Source: Marinospirillum insulare DSM 21763 | GTDB taxonomy: Bacteria; Pseudomonadota; Gammaproteobacteria; Pseudomonadales; Halomonadaceae | DNA: 55,555 bases | Direction: 5' to 3' | NCBI RefSeq assembly: GCF_000686905.1 | Contig: NZ_JMLW01000021.1 | Location: 1 to 55,555, forward strand | Shown: one piece after another, positions 44,073-53,162 of the stretch | Layout: every line of letters begins with the position of its first letter | Numbering within the stretch: position 1 is the stretch's first letter | The notes under the pieces: generated by a model | Database searches by the model: none | Told to the model about the DNA's origin: nothing | What the model saw: only the letters and a program-made list of their open reading frames with translations | Position numbers and translations under genes: made by a program

Positions 44073-44378
44073 TCAAGGCTCGAATGCAATCAGGATCATT
44101 AATACCGGTCCTGTTAATGCCAACACCACAGCTTTGATGCCACGGTATTTAACACTTATTGGGTTGGCTTCAGCTTCAGTAATTAAGCCTTCTCTTTTCA
44201 ATAGATACGCAGGCAAAGCGATCACCCATACAAGGAGCACACTGGCTCCCCATCCGCCTGCGCTGAGATTAAAAAAGTGTTTCTTGGAAGGCTGCTTTCC
44301 AATACCTTTGCCACTGGCATCCCAATAGACCCAAGTTGAGCTTCCTATCAAGATTAATGCGATTAAGTCATACAGCAT
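44073..44378 (-). CDS. Small inner-membrane protein
   Basis: 101 aa from ATG 44378, chosen for GGAG six bases upstream. Three hydrophobic segments (start, ~50-70, ~85-100), with the conserved-looking motif WVYWDASGKGIGK between the first two. Similar small membrane proteins occur widely with unknown function. Isolated on the minus strand. Confidence 0.6.
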   Translation of the reverse strand: MLYDLIALILIGSSTWVYWDASGKGIGKQPSKKHFFNLSAGGWGASVLLVWVIALPAYLLKREGLITEAEANPISVKYRGIKAVVLALTGPVLMILIAFEP

Positions 44379-44530
44379 GTCATTCTCCATTTTGGTAGGT
44401 TCAGGGCAAACAAGCTTTAACAACGCCTAAGCGCTCAAAATTTAAGATGTGTTGAAAATAGTTTTTCTCTACACCAAACTGGAGCCAATCGCGTCAAACT
44501 GACTTAAACCACGAAACTACGGAGTTGAAG

Positions 44531-45175
44531 ATGAAGAAGGAGCTTGAGGGACTACTGGGCGAGCTTGAAGATATTTATTCAACATCAGACATTTACCAGG
44601 CTTGCCTCGATAAGGGGTACAATTACGGCTATGGCTTGATTTCCACTTGTTTGAAGCCTGGACGACCGCTCTTTTTAGGCTTTAACTGGGGAGCGGGCAG
44701 TGGCACTGATTTTTCAAGCCAGCAAACAGTCGAACCTGAGCCTTTCCTAGAACAAGAACTGGGCTCGTTTAGCAGGATAGTGCCTTACTGCAGACAATAC
44801 TTTTCGGAAACTGATATTGCGGAGGCTTCTCAGTCTAACTTTTGCTTTTTCCGGTCTGAAAGTGAGAAGGACATCAGTCAGCATGACATCCAGCTTTGCC
44901 TTCCTATATTTGATAAGCTAATAAACATAATCCAGCCCTCTATAGTCCTAGGCTTTTCAGGCAAACTGCGTAACCACCTCACTAGCCAAAACCTGGTGCA
45001 AGACTTATCAACTAAGGAAATCACATTCAAACGAGGTAAATCCAATATCACCTACCTGACTCAAAAGGGCTTTCTGCAGGGCGGAACAAAAATATGCTTT
45101 TTGCCGCATCCTAACTACCCTATGCAAAAGCAGGCAAGGGAGCAGGCTTGGGAGTTTTGTTTTCACCCGGGCTAA
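44531..45175 (+). CDS. Hypothetical protein, possibly uracil-DNA-glycosylase-like
   Basis: 214 aa from ATG 44531 (GGAG six bases upstream). PLFLGFNWGAG resembles the GxNP motif at the start of UDG-superfamily folds, and FLPHPNYPM near the end resembles the HP[S/N] motif; SNFCFFRS and IVLGFSGKL sit where core strands would be. This is a structural guess from two short motifs. The stop overlaps that of the convergent SNF2-like helicase gene. Confidence 0.45.
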   Translation: MKKELEGLLGELEDIYSTSDIYQACLDKGYNYGYGLISTCLKPGRPLFLGFNWGAGSGTDFSSQQTVEPEPFLEQELGSFSRIVPYCRQYFSETDIAEASQSNFCFFRSESEKDISQHDIQLCLPIFDKLINIIQPSIVLGFSGKLRNHLTSQNLVQDLSTKEITFKRGKSNITYLTQKGFLQGGTKICFLPHPNYPMQKQAREQAWEFCFHPG

Positions 45176-48100
45176 GCTTCCGAATCGGCTACTGTTTGCT
45201 CACATTTTGCTGCTATCACCACATAACTCAACCAGCACTGAAGCAATTGCCGTTGCGTTGGTTGATTGACTGCTGCAGGGATGCACAAGCCAACCTTCAA
45301 CGCGGTTTTACCTTCCTGCTGCGGTTGCCAACAAAAATTCATGAAAGGAAAACGGCTATTCAGCATTAAGCACTCGGCGATCTTGTTTTTTTCAGCAACA
45401 GTATCGAGCTTGAATGCTTTCAGCAGGTATTCACTTCTGTCAGCAGAAACAGTGGTTTCGAGATAGTCAGCCTGCCCGTGGGTTGCTTCCAGGCTTTTCC
45501 AGTCAACCAAGTTTGATGACGGATCACCTGAAAAGCCTTCTGGCAAGGGAGCGGGGCCGGGAATACGCTGACTCTGATCAATTTGCTGCTCAATGTTCGC
45601 TTCCTGGGACAGATAGCCTCTCAGCTCATTCGTAAAATCATCCACTTCCTTTAATCCCTGCCGGATCATTTGAAGAGACAGTCGAGCGGGGCCATTAGCC
45701 TGAATCAGCAACGGGTAATTCAAGCGCGTATTCAGGAAAAATGGGTGACCTTTTTCTTTTTCAAGCGCAAGGCGGACTAGAGGGTATTTGGAGCTTAACT
45801 CAGCTATCTTCTTGTCTAGTTCAGTCTTGCAAAGTTGATCGATATTTTTAAAGCTGGCCACATGGGCACTGAGGGAAACGATATAGACGGTTTCCGTGAC
45901 CAAGGCGGACAGTCTCGGCATAAAACCAAGCGTGACGAATATCGGTGGCTTGTTAGATCGCGTGTGCGGCTGGCTAGAGGTCAGGTCAATTTTCAGTAGT
46001 GGTTTGGGGGCGGTTTGGCTAGTAATGACCGACTCAACCTTTCCATCTTTTTCTTTAATCGCTTCCTTAAACCAGGCTTCCACTTGATCATCCAAAGCTT
46101 CTCCAATTGCGAACTTCACTGGGTAAGAGTCTGGCTGGTCAAATTTTGCTGGATAGGGGTCAGTAATGCCTTTCTGCTCTATGGGCACTGGCGTGCGCAA
46201 AAACTCTTGCCAGTTTTCCAGTGAAGTTGTTTTGATCTCCGAATCAAAGCCACTTTCCAGGCATAAGTCCATACGATCTTCAACCGAGCGCTTTCTTTCG
46301 ATAAAAGAAGCCACTTGGTCTTCGTCAACCGAGTTTTGAAGATAAGGGTAGTAGATACCGAGTTCCCGCTCCGGCACTCCTTGCTCAAGCTTGCGGTGAA
46401 CACAACCAAAGAGCCGATCCAGACGGCCTACTCGCTGTTCATTGTCACCCGGCGAGCCAGGCAATCCATAATGATGCACCTGGTCGCAATTAAGGTGCAG
46501 GTTCACCCCTTCCTGAAACACGGAAGTAGCAACCAGAACATGTGGGTAAAAGGGACTGTTAAAACCAATCATCAGTCGCTTGCGGGAGTGGCCACTTTCA
46601 CCGCTGGCATACCAGGCAGGGCTCGTCAGCCCAGTGAACACACTCCAGTCATTACGCCAGTCACTCAGTTTCTTACCCGCTATTTTTTCACAAACGCTCT
46701 CAAAGGTTTCCAGTGCTGCAATAAAGTAAGCCAGCATCCGCGAGCCTTTAATCTTTGGCTTAACAAACTCAAAAAAATCCAGATACCTCTTCTGAGTATC
46801 AGCTGAGTCTCCATGCTCCCTTCTTCGAAACTCAACAAACCATGAGTAGATTTCTACTATGACGGGGCTGGCATAAAGGAAACCGACTTTTACATAGTTG
46901 GAAAAGTGTTCAGCGACTGCTTTATCATCTTTGGTCCAACGCTCAAGCTTCTCGCGCAGATGGCTAGGAAGCCCTTCGGTCAGCAGCGCCCAGACACTGA
47001 AGAGCGTCCTATTTTTATCAAAGGGCTTATCGGGCTTCCGAAGATCACCCACAGCTGCACGCAAATCAGTGGGACTATACCAGGCTTTAAAACGGCAGTA
47101 CTCAGCGGCTTTTTTATAGTTCGGCTTTTTACCTTCTGAACCCTCGTTGCTGTAATAATATTGATAACCCCCTTTCAGGTAGTCACTGGAAGGCTCTAAA
47201 AATAGTGAAAACAAGCTGTCAGGCCGTATGAAGCGCAAACGGACAAGCGTAGCGTCTGTTTGCCCACCTACCTCTTGCTTTTTCGCTACAAAGAGCTCTG
47301 CAATCCGTGAACTGAGGTGGCTCTCCTCAGCAATACCTTCATCTGAGCCTTCATCATCATCATGTATCTCGGTTTTAGGCTCCCCCCTTGCTTTGACATA
47401 CTGTTTAAAGACCTCTCTTGAACGCCAAGGGGGTTGATCTAATTCTGCCGACGAACCAGTATCTCCCCAAGCATGAGCGATTTCTTGCCATAGCAACTGG
47501 TCATAGCGCTCATTGAGCCTCTGTGTCAGCTCTCTGACTGAAGGAATCCTGCGTACAAAGATCAGATGCTTATAGTTATTGGATTGAATGGAATCAGGTG
47601 CTGGTAAACTGGCGACGCATTCCTGAATCAAGGAGTCATATTTAGGATGCTTGGGTAACTGCCCAGTTTTTTCCTGATAACTAGCAGTCAACGCCATAAT
47701 CAACTCGGTATCCGCTGCCCTGGAAAAGCTGGTTTTATTCTCTTCGCCACCACCCTGTACATCCTCAGCTTGCTGGTTCACCCTAAATGACTCAAACCCC
47801 TCAAGGTAGCCGTACATCAAGCGAATTCTCTTGCCACGCTCTTTGCTTGCCCGTGCTTCAACCAGTCGTTTCTGGTAGAGGGCAAAGAACCCTTCCTCTT
47901 CAGGGCTTTTGAATTCTGCGGGCAAGGCCTTTTCACGGCGGTAATGCAGTTTACTGTAGGACTTTTCCCCCGCTTCAAGCACTCGCATACGACGCAAACC
48001 ATATTGCATCAAGTAGTCTCTGGCACGCTCTGCTTTGTTCCCGTGTTTGTAAATATCTGGAATAAAATAACCAAGAATATTGCCCACATCATCCAGGCGG

Positions 48101-48864
48101 CTGTGTGTTGGGGTTGCGGTGAGCAACAATACTTTTTGAGCCAAAGGCGAATTCGTATCACTGCCGAAGAAGGCTTTAGCAGCTTCGACCTTTTGAGAGC
48201 CACCCCTGACATTGCGCAGATAGTGCGCTTCATCAATGATGAGTAGATCAAAGCCCGCAGCACCTATGACTTCTGCATTCTTGATTTGTTTGTAGATTTC
48301 ACCTGCTCTTTGCCCCACCAGAATTTGAGCATCTTCTGACTCGCCATGCTTGATCTTTTCCCTATCCGCCTTGGTAAGCAGGTGACTCAAGGCATGAATA
48401 GTGGTTAGGTAAAGGTGTGCAGCACCCTGCTCAACCTGCTCTGCTAGTTCCTTTAAAGATCCACAAACCTGAACGCTGGGAATGGGACCGCCATCCACGC
48501 CACTTTTTACCTGGTGATCGGTATGCGGATAGTGTCTGGTCACCAGATCAGAAAATTCACGCTTCCAGTTGAAGCAAAGGTCACGGTTAGGTGCCATGAC
48601 TAGAATTCGGGCATCAGGTTTGATTTTCCAAAGCAGGGCTGCAACACCAAGAGCCTGGAAGGTCTTGCCGGTGCCCACTTCATCGGCCAGAAGTGCGACC
48701 CCCTGACTAGATAATAGATTCCACAGGTAGGCAACGCCTTCAATTTGTTTGGCAGGCATCAAGTGTTTCTGGTCAGCTGGATCGCCCCCCTCCTTTGTCT
48801 GCCCAAAATCGATCCATTGAGACACTGTTTTCGGTGTGAGATAACCCCAGGATGACTGGCTCAT
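45172..48864 (-). CDS. Large SNF2-like superfamily 2 helicase
   Basis: 1230 aa. Helicase motor: ADEVGTGKTFQ (Walker A ~58), VMAPNRDLCFNWKREF, LIIDEAHYLRN (DEAH ~215), LLLTATPTH, a long helical insertion, then TSVFQEGVNLHL and the arginine-finger block EQRVGRLDRL. The C-terminal ~400 residues are unrecognised. ATP-driven translocation on duplex DNA is expected. Its ATG overlaps the stop of the PLD gene as ATGA, and the PLD gene overlaps the 456-aa gene likewise, so the three proteins are coupled. Helicase plus PLD nuclease also occurs in DISARM and other anti-phage systems, but DISARM's DUF1998 and methylase partners are absent here. Confidence 0.85.
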   Translation of the reverse strand: MSQSSWGYLTPKTVSQWIDFGQTKEGGDPADQKHLMPAKQIEGVAYLWNLLSSQGVALLADEVGTGKTFQALGVAALLWKIKPDARILVMAPNRDLCFNWKREFSDLVTRHYPHTDHQVKSGVDGGPIPSVQVCGSLKELAEQVEQGAAHLYLTTIHALSHLLTKADREKIKHGESEDAQILVGQRAGEIYKQIKNAEVIGAAGFDLLIIDEAHYLRNVRGGSQKVEAAKAFFGSDTNSPLAQKVLLLTATPTHSRLDDVGNILGYFIPDIYKHGNKAERARDYLMQYGLRRMRVLEAGEKSYSKLHYRREKALPAEFKSPEEEGFFALYQKRLVEARASKERGKRIRLMYGYLEGFESFRVNQQAEDVQGGGEENKTSFSRAADTELIMALTASYQEKTGQLPKHPKYDSLIQECVASLPAPDSIQSNNYKHLIFVRRIPSVRELTQRLNERYDQLLWQEIAHAWGDTGSSAELDQPPWRSREVFKQYVKARGEPKTEIHDDDEGSDEGIAEESHLSSRIAELFVAKKQEVGGQTDATLVRLRFIRPDSLFSLFLEPSSDYLKGGYQYYYSNEGSEGKKPNYKKAAEYCRFKAWYSPTDLRAAVGDLRKPDKPFDKNRTLFSVWALLTEGLPSHLREKLERWTKDDKAVAEHFSNYVKVGFLYASPVIVEIYSWFVEFRRREHGDSADTQKRYLDFFEFVKPKIKGSRMLAYFIAALETFESVCEKIAGKKLSDWRNDWSVFTGLTSPAWYASGESGHSRKRLMIGFNSPFYPHVLVATSVFQEGVNLHLNCDQVHHYGLPGSPGDNEQRVGRLDRLFGCVHRKLEQGVPERELGIYYPYLQNSVDEDQVASFIERKRSVEDRMDLCLESGFDSEIKTTSLENWQEFLRTPVPIEQKGITDPYPAKFDQPDSYPVKFAIGEALDDQVEAWFKEAIKEKDGKVESVITSQTAPKPLLKIDLTSSQPHTRSNKPPIFVTLGFMPRLSALVTETVYIVSLSAHVASFKNIDQLCKTELDKKIAELSSKYPLVRLALEKEKGHPFFLNTRLNYPLLIQANGPARLSLQMIRQGLKEVDDFTNELRGYLSQEANIEQQIDQSQRIPGPAPLPEGFSGDPSSNLVDWKSLEATHGQADYLETTVSADRSEYLLKAFKLDTVAEKNKIAECLMLNSRFPFMNFCWQPQQEGKTALKVGLCIPAAVNQPTQRQLLQCWLSYVVIAAKCEQTVADSEA

Positions 48865-50804
48865 TTTGCACCCTCGCTGGTTGATCTCGAATACTCTTCT
48901 TCAAGCCATTCCCGGTAAACATCGGAGAGCTCTTTTGGCAAGCTTGGCAGCTTGATTTGAAGATTAGCCAAAGGGCCTTTGGCCTCCCCGCCAAGTTTTA
49001 TATTACGGGCACTTGCCTTAGCCACCAGTTGATTCACTTCCTGCACCAAAAACCAGTTAAAGAGGCTTGGCTGTTCTGCCTTAATGCGTGCCTTTACTTT
49101 CTTGTGAAGCTCCAGTAGACATCCAGGCCTTATTCTCACCCAACGATCCAAGGTTTGCAGGTCTTTGACGCTCTCCAAAGTCTGGGCGTAATGCTGGCTG
49201 AAAGAAAACATTCGAAAGTAGCTCAGCTGATCTTGCTTACTTTTCGGTTCAACCGTGGTTGCCATCAAGCTTTCACCGGCTTCCTCTTGTTCGCCTTCAT
49301 CTTGAACTCGGTAGGGCGCGCTATCTTCAGTGGGGTTGCCACCGGACAGCTCAAAGGCATCAAAAAGCTCTTTTAGCCCAGGGTACTCCTGAGCTCTTCG
49401 GTAACCCGTATGCAATTCAATAATCAAACCAGCATATTGGTTCTCAACCAGCTTGGCGGTGTAGCTGCGTTGCTTGAGCAGTGCCTGAACTTCTGACACC
49501 TTCACAGTCTTGTCCTCTAGCCTAACTTCACCTTCTGGATTTTCAGCTTGCCAGTTTAGAGGCAGCTCATGCGCAAGATCTGGCAACGCTAATGTCAGAG
49601 GTTGAGGTTTTTCAGAGCCAAGCCAAATGCCCTTGACGCTATAGGTGCTGTTCGACCAGTCAAAAAACACCTGGATATCAAAGGGCGGGGTTGGCGGAAC
49701 CGTCAGGCTTTCTTCATCAAGCAGAGCCTGACTCGCAAAGCGACTTTCATTCACCTCCAGCGGTTGTCCGAGGTAAGCCTCAATATCCCTTTCGCTGTCA
49801 TGAAAAATCAGACCTGCCTCAATATTGCAGTGTTTGTCCTGCTCTTTGACCAGATTGCTGCCCGGTTGAGTAAAGTTCCATGAGCCGACAGCTCTTCGAC
49901 TCGGTGTTTTCCAAAGCTTGGCATGCGTCATGGCACACTGATCGTCTGAGTCGGATCCTGATGTAAGAGGGTTAAGAAAGAAACCTAACTGCTGTTGCTC
50001 ACAGAGCCTATTTAAGTTTTCGTGCCACCCCGTTCTGATGTATTGGTTTTGCACGAGATCAGGCACGAGGCGCACCGAAGAAAACCGCTCTTTCAGCAGC
50101 GCTTCTACAAATCCATTTAGATCGCGCGGGAAGTAGGGTGACCAGACAGCAAGGGGCTCTCCCTTTTCATCAGCAAGCTGATCTAAAAAGGGTTTGCCCG
50201 CCAAGCTATGGCAAAAAACAGGGGCTTGTGAAGAAGAACCGGAAGGCATTGGAAAGTCTTGAGGGAAAGCCTCACCTACATGGCTCAACAAGGGCTCAAA
50301 GAAGCTGCGGATAGAGGCTGCCAAGCCCCCATCATCAACTGGAACAAACGAAAAAACCTCGCGGTTTCGTGCCCAGCCGCTGATTGTCAAGTTGGCGCTG
50401 CCAGCGCCAAGCTGAGCCCCATTAGTTCCCTCAATGTAAATCACCTTGGGGTGAAAAAGGCTATCTTTGGTGAGTTTTACTGACTCATTGGAAGCAAGTC
50501 GCTCGGGCACCACCGTATGCACCGGCAGGGCTGTCCGCTTATTCTGGTTCAACTCAACAAAACGCTTGTCACAAAAAACACGAACATCCAGGTTCTTTTC
50601 CAGGTTCTTTTCACCCAGCACCTGCTGCATAGCTTCGTAGTCCATTCGCGTCCTTGGCTTTTGTTCCACACTCGAAGCATGCAGGATCAACGGCAGGAGA
50701 TAGGTTTCTACCAACTCAATATTCAGGTTGAAGGTGGTCATCCAGACACGCTTAACCTCGCCGACCTGTTTTATTGCTTTTTCAAACTCTTTCAATAGCT
50801 TCAT
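48861..50804 (-). CDS. Phospholipase-D-superfamily protein (putative nuclease)
   Basis: 647 aa with two HKD-type half-sites: HPKVIYIEG followed by GAGSANLT (His118, Lys120) and THAKLWKTP followed by GSWNFTQPG (~293). Both keep His, Lys and the downstream Asn typical of PLD-fold nucleases. The N-terminal ~110 residues and the C-terminal half (after ~380) are unrecognised. Probably cleaves nucleic acid with help of the coupled helicase. Linked to both neighbours by ATGA overlaps. Confidence 0.82.
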   Translation of the reverse strand: MKLLKEFEKAIKQVGEVKRVWMTTFNLNIELVETYLLPLILHASSVEQKPRTRMDYEAMQQVLGEKNLEKNLDVRVFCDKRFVELNQNKRTALPVHTVVPERLASNESVKLTKDSLFHPKVIYIEGTNGAQLGAGSANLTISGWARNREVFSFVPVDDGGLAASIRSFFEPLLSHVGEAFPQDFPMPSGSSSQAPVFCHSLAGKPFLDQLADEKGEPLAVWSPYFPRDLNGFVEALLKERFSSVRLVPDLVQNQYIRTGWHENLNRLCEQQQLGFFLNPLTSGSDSDDQCAMTHAKLWKTPSRRAVGSWNFTQPGSNLVKEQDKHCNIEAGLIFHDSERDIEAYLGQPLEVNESRFASQALLDEESLTVPPTPPFDIQVFFDWSNSTYSVKGIWLGSEKPQPLTLALPDLAHELPLNWQAENPEGEVRLEDKTVKVSEVQALLKQRSYTAKLVENQYAGLIIELHTGYRRAQEYPGLKELFDAFELSGGNPTEDSAPYRVQDEGEQEEAGESLMATTVEPKSKQDQLSYFRMFSFSQHYAQTLESVKDLQTLDRWVRIRPGCLLELHKKVKARIKAEQPSLFNWFLVQEVNQLVAKASARNIKLGGEAKGPLANLQIKLPSLPKELSDVYREWLEEEYSRSTSEGAK

Positions 50805-52171
50805 AGACCGTCACCTAAACCCGTCAGCAGATGATGAAATTCACGCAGGTAATAGGCGTTGACCCATTCAGATGCTTTTCCCTTATCCGGCAGGTTTGAG
50901 GTACGACCATCATTAACGACCTTGGATTGTTCTAGCCGCAGCCAGGGCAACTGTCCTCGCTGCCTCATAATTTCAGCATGATAGTCCAGCAGAGCTTCAA
51001 GCTGGCTGGCAACGCTTGGCTGCTTTGCAGCACTTAACAGCTTGCTCAGGCGATATTTGCCGGTTGCATTTAATGGCTCCTGAATGGCAGAAGTCGCCTC
51101 GATGACTGAAGCCATCTCAGGCAAGGTTTTGTCGCTTTGCTCTAGCTTTTCCCAGCTGGTTTCAATTTCATCCAAGGTTTGAGTTTTTTTCTGCTGAGCA
51201 ACACGAAACAGCAGATCCAGCTTGGTCAAAAAGGGCTCTATCGTCAGGATAGAGTCAATTTTTTCTTTTTCGTTAGCATTTGAAACCAGCTTTTTCTGAG
51301 CCAGACGAAAAATCTCTTGTGGCTTTACGGAGCCGTTTTCTTTCGGGATTTCTGCTATGGCTTGTGCAATCGCTTTTGCAGCGCCTTTATTCAACCCAGT
51401 CACCGACAGCCAGAAATCACGGCTAATTTTCCCTACATTCTGACTGGTTTTAAACACTTCACGATAAGCTTGTTTTAGATCCTCAGGGACTTCTGCCCAA
51501 CGCAATTGCTTGGTGTTTTTTTCTAGGGGCACCAGCTCTTTCAAGTGCTGCACCGCTTTCTCAAAGCAACTCTTTAGCTGAGTTTTTTTATCTAACAGCC
51601 TATGGAACTCACTCCATCGATGATCAGCTTTTGGTCCAGTGTAACTATAGCTGGAGTTGAAAAAGCCCATTTTTACGAAGGGCGTTTTATAACGACCACT
51701 GACGCCCAAACCAAGTTGCCGAACCAGCAGCAAGTCCTCATCCACTTTCATGTTACCGTTAAATATCAGCTCTAGTTTCTTATCCTTTTTATCCAAGTTG
51801 GTGCGAGCCTTAGAATTCCCAAGAATACCCTCGGTTTGTACTTGATGATCGGTCGAACTGACTAGGGCGTAGGTGGCGAGGTTTTCAAGATAAATCAAGC
51901 AGGCGTGGACAAATTGCAGGCTATCCTTCCAATCAGCATGAAAGGTTTCATCCCTTTGCAGGTGGCGAATCACTCCATGATGCAGAAGGTTCAATGTGTA
52001 GTTGCGAACATCATTAGAAACAGAGCTGACTCGACCATCGAAGATTTGCTGACCATAGGTCGACCAAATCACTAGCTGCCCCAGAGGGTCAAGGTAGGTT
52101 TCACCGCTAATCGTGTCATTGAATTCAGTAACAAAGGCTTTAAAAAAGTTTTGATCCATTTGAGCAGCCAC
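50801..52171 (-). CDS. Unknown protein coupled to PLD-helicase pair
   Basis: 456 aa from GTG 52171, decided by AAGGAG six bases upstream; an upstream TTG and a downstream ATG are less well placed. Mostly helical, Lys/Glu/Leu-rich, no signal peptide or membrane helices. The middle SGRYKTPFVKMGFFNSSYSYTG block is the most distinctive. I do not recognise a family. By position it should be the specificity or sensor subunit of the helicase-PLD module. Confidence 0.6.
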   Translation of the reverse strand: MAAQMDQNFFKAFVTEFNDTISGETYLDPLGQLVIWSTYGQQIFDGRVSSVSNDVRNYTLNLLHHGVIRHLQRDETFHADWKDSLQFVHACLIYLENLATYALVSSTDHQVQTEGILGNSKARTNLDKKDKKLELIFNGNMKVDEDLLLVRQLGLGVSGRYKTPFVKMGFFNSSYSYTGPKADHRWSEFHRLLDKKTQLKSCFEKAVQHLKELVPLEKNTKQLRWAEVPEDLKQAYREVFKTSQNVGKISRDFWLSVTGLNKGAAKAIAQAIAEIPKENGSVKPQEIFRLAQKKLVSNANEKEKIDSILTIEPFLTKLDLLFRVAQQKKTQTLDEIETSWEKLEQSDKTLPEMASVIEATSAIQEPLNATGKYRLSKLLSAAKQPSVASQLEALLDYHAEIMRQRGQLPWLRLEQSKVVNDGRTSNLPDKGKASEWVNAYYLREFHHLLTGLGDGL

Positions 52172-52263
52172 TAGGAGCTCCTTATCCAGCTTTGAATGCT
52201 TGAGCAACAGAAAAAGATCAGCTTACCTTAATAAAGCCTCTGCAACCACGGTGGCGCTGAGGG

Positions 52264-52593
52264 TCAGGGGCGCTCTAAGCCACACTCATCGTAAAGAAAA
52301 CGGTCTGCGTAAGCGGGGTAGGTTTCTTCATTATTGGAAAACACCTGATCCACGATATACTCGATTGAAGGCATCACCTTATTCATTCCTGGTTGATTCC
52401 TGTCTACAAGAGCCAATACATCTTGTCTTGACTCACCGAGGTGGCGGAGCGTCATTGCCTGTCTTGCAAAGTGCCCATACATACCTACTCTTTCACAAAT
52501 TACATCCTTGTTGGGCAGCCCGCCAGCAACAACAGAATTAACTGACATGACCAACACGCTAGTTAGCACTAGAGTTTTAATAAGCTGAATCAT
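52264..52593 (-). CDS. Small secreted hypothetical protein
   Basis: 109 aa with a clear signal peptide (MIQLIKTLVLTSVLVMSVNSVVA, cleavage ~23-24) and two cysteines in the mature part (ICERV, DECGL) that could form a disulfide. Overlaps the YccF stop as ATGA and is followed 93 nt later by the GTG of the 456-aa protein, so all may share one mRNA. Function unknown. Confidence 0.65.
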   Translation of the reverse strand: MIQLIKTLVLTSVLVMSVNSVVAGGLPNKDVICERVGMYGHFARQAMTLRHLGESRQDVLALVDRNQPGMNKVMPSIEYIVDQVFSNNEETYPAYADRFLYDECGLERP

Positions 52594-53051
52594 TTTCCAC
52601 CTCTCATCGCTTTGAGTTCTGCTTCTACATTGCTTGTACGGGCTGCCTGGGCCAGCTCTTTACTGACAATTTTTTTACCGACAGGAAACAAGGCGACGCC
52701 AGCCAGCTTGAGATGCTGCACTCCAAAAGGTATGCCTATAACAGTAATAAAGTTCAGTAAAGCAAAGAACAGGTGACCCAGTGCTAGCCAAAAACCAGCA
52801 AACACAAACCAAATCAGGTTACCCAGCAACCCAAGAAAACCAGTGCCAATATCTTTTTCCCCTGTTAGCTCTTTACGGCTTACAGCTTCTTTGCCGAATG
52901 GAAAAAATGAAAACTGCCCCATCACAAAGCAGGAGCGCCCCCAGGGGATGCCAAGGATACTTAAATAGGCAAAGAAACCAGCAATCCACCAGATCAGCCC
53001 CATAAAGATCCCACCCAGCAAAAACCAGAACAGGTTACCTATCGCTTTCAT
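52590..53051 (-). CDS. YccF domain inner-membrane protein
   Basis: 153 aa from ATG 53051 (AAGGAA six bases upstream). Two copies of the YccF unit are visible as repeated blocks (GNLFWFLLGG...GIPWG and GNLIWFVFAGFWLALGH...GIPFG), with about four membrane segments. YccF proteins are conserved inner-membrane proteins of unknown function. First gene of the minus-strand set divergent from the WYL regulator. Confidence 0.88.
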   Translation of the reverse strand: MKAIGNLFWFLLGGIFMGLIWWIAGFFAYLSILGIPWGRSCFVMGQFSFFPFGKEAVSRKELTGEKDIGTGFLGLLGNLIWFVFAGFWLALGHLFFALLNFITVIGIPFGVQHLKLAGVALFPVGKKIVSKELAQAARTSNVEAELKAMRGGK

Positions 53052-53162
53052 AATCACTTCCTTATAAGTTTTACTCTGTTGTTCGAGCTGTTAGTCTCGA
53101 TCAAGGCTGCGACCGTCAATGTCGCCTGGTGGGTATAGAGTGATTAAAAACAGGAGAGAGTT

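Noticed and set aside
45172-50804. DISARM system (helicase plus PLD protein)
   Set aside because: No DUF1998 protein (DrmB), no DrmA-type helicase and no methylase next to it; only a functional resemblance.
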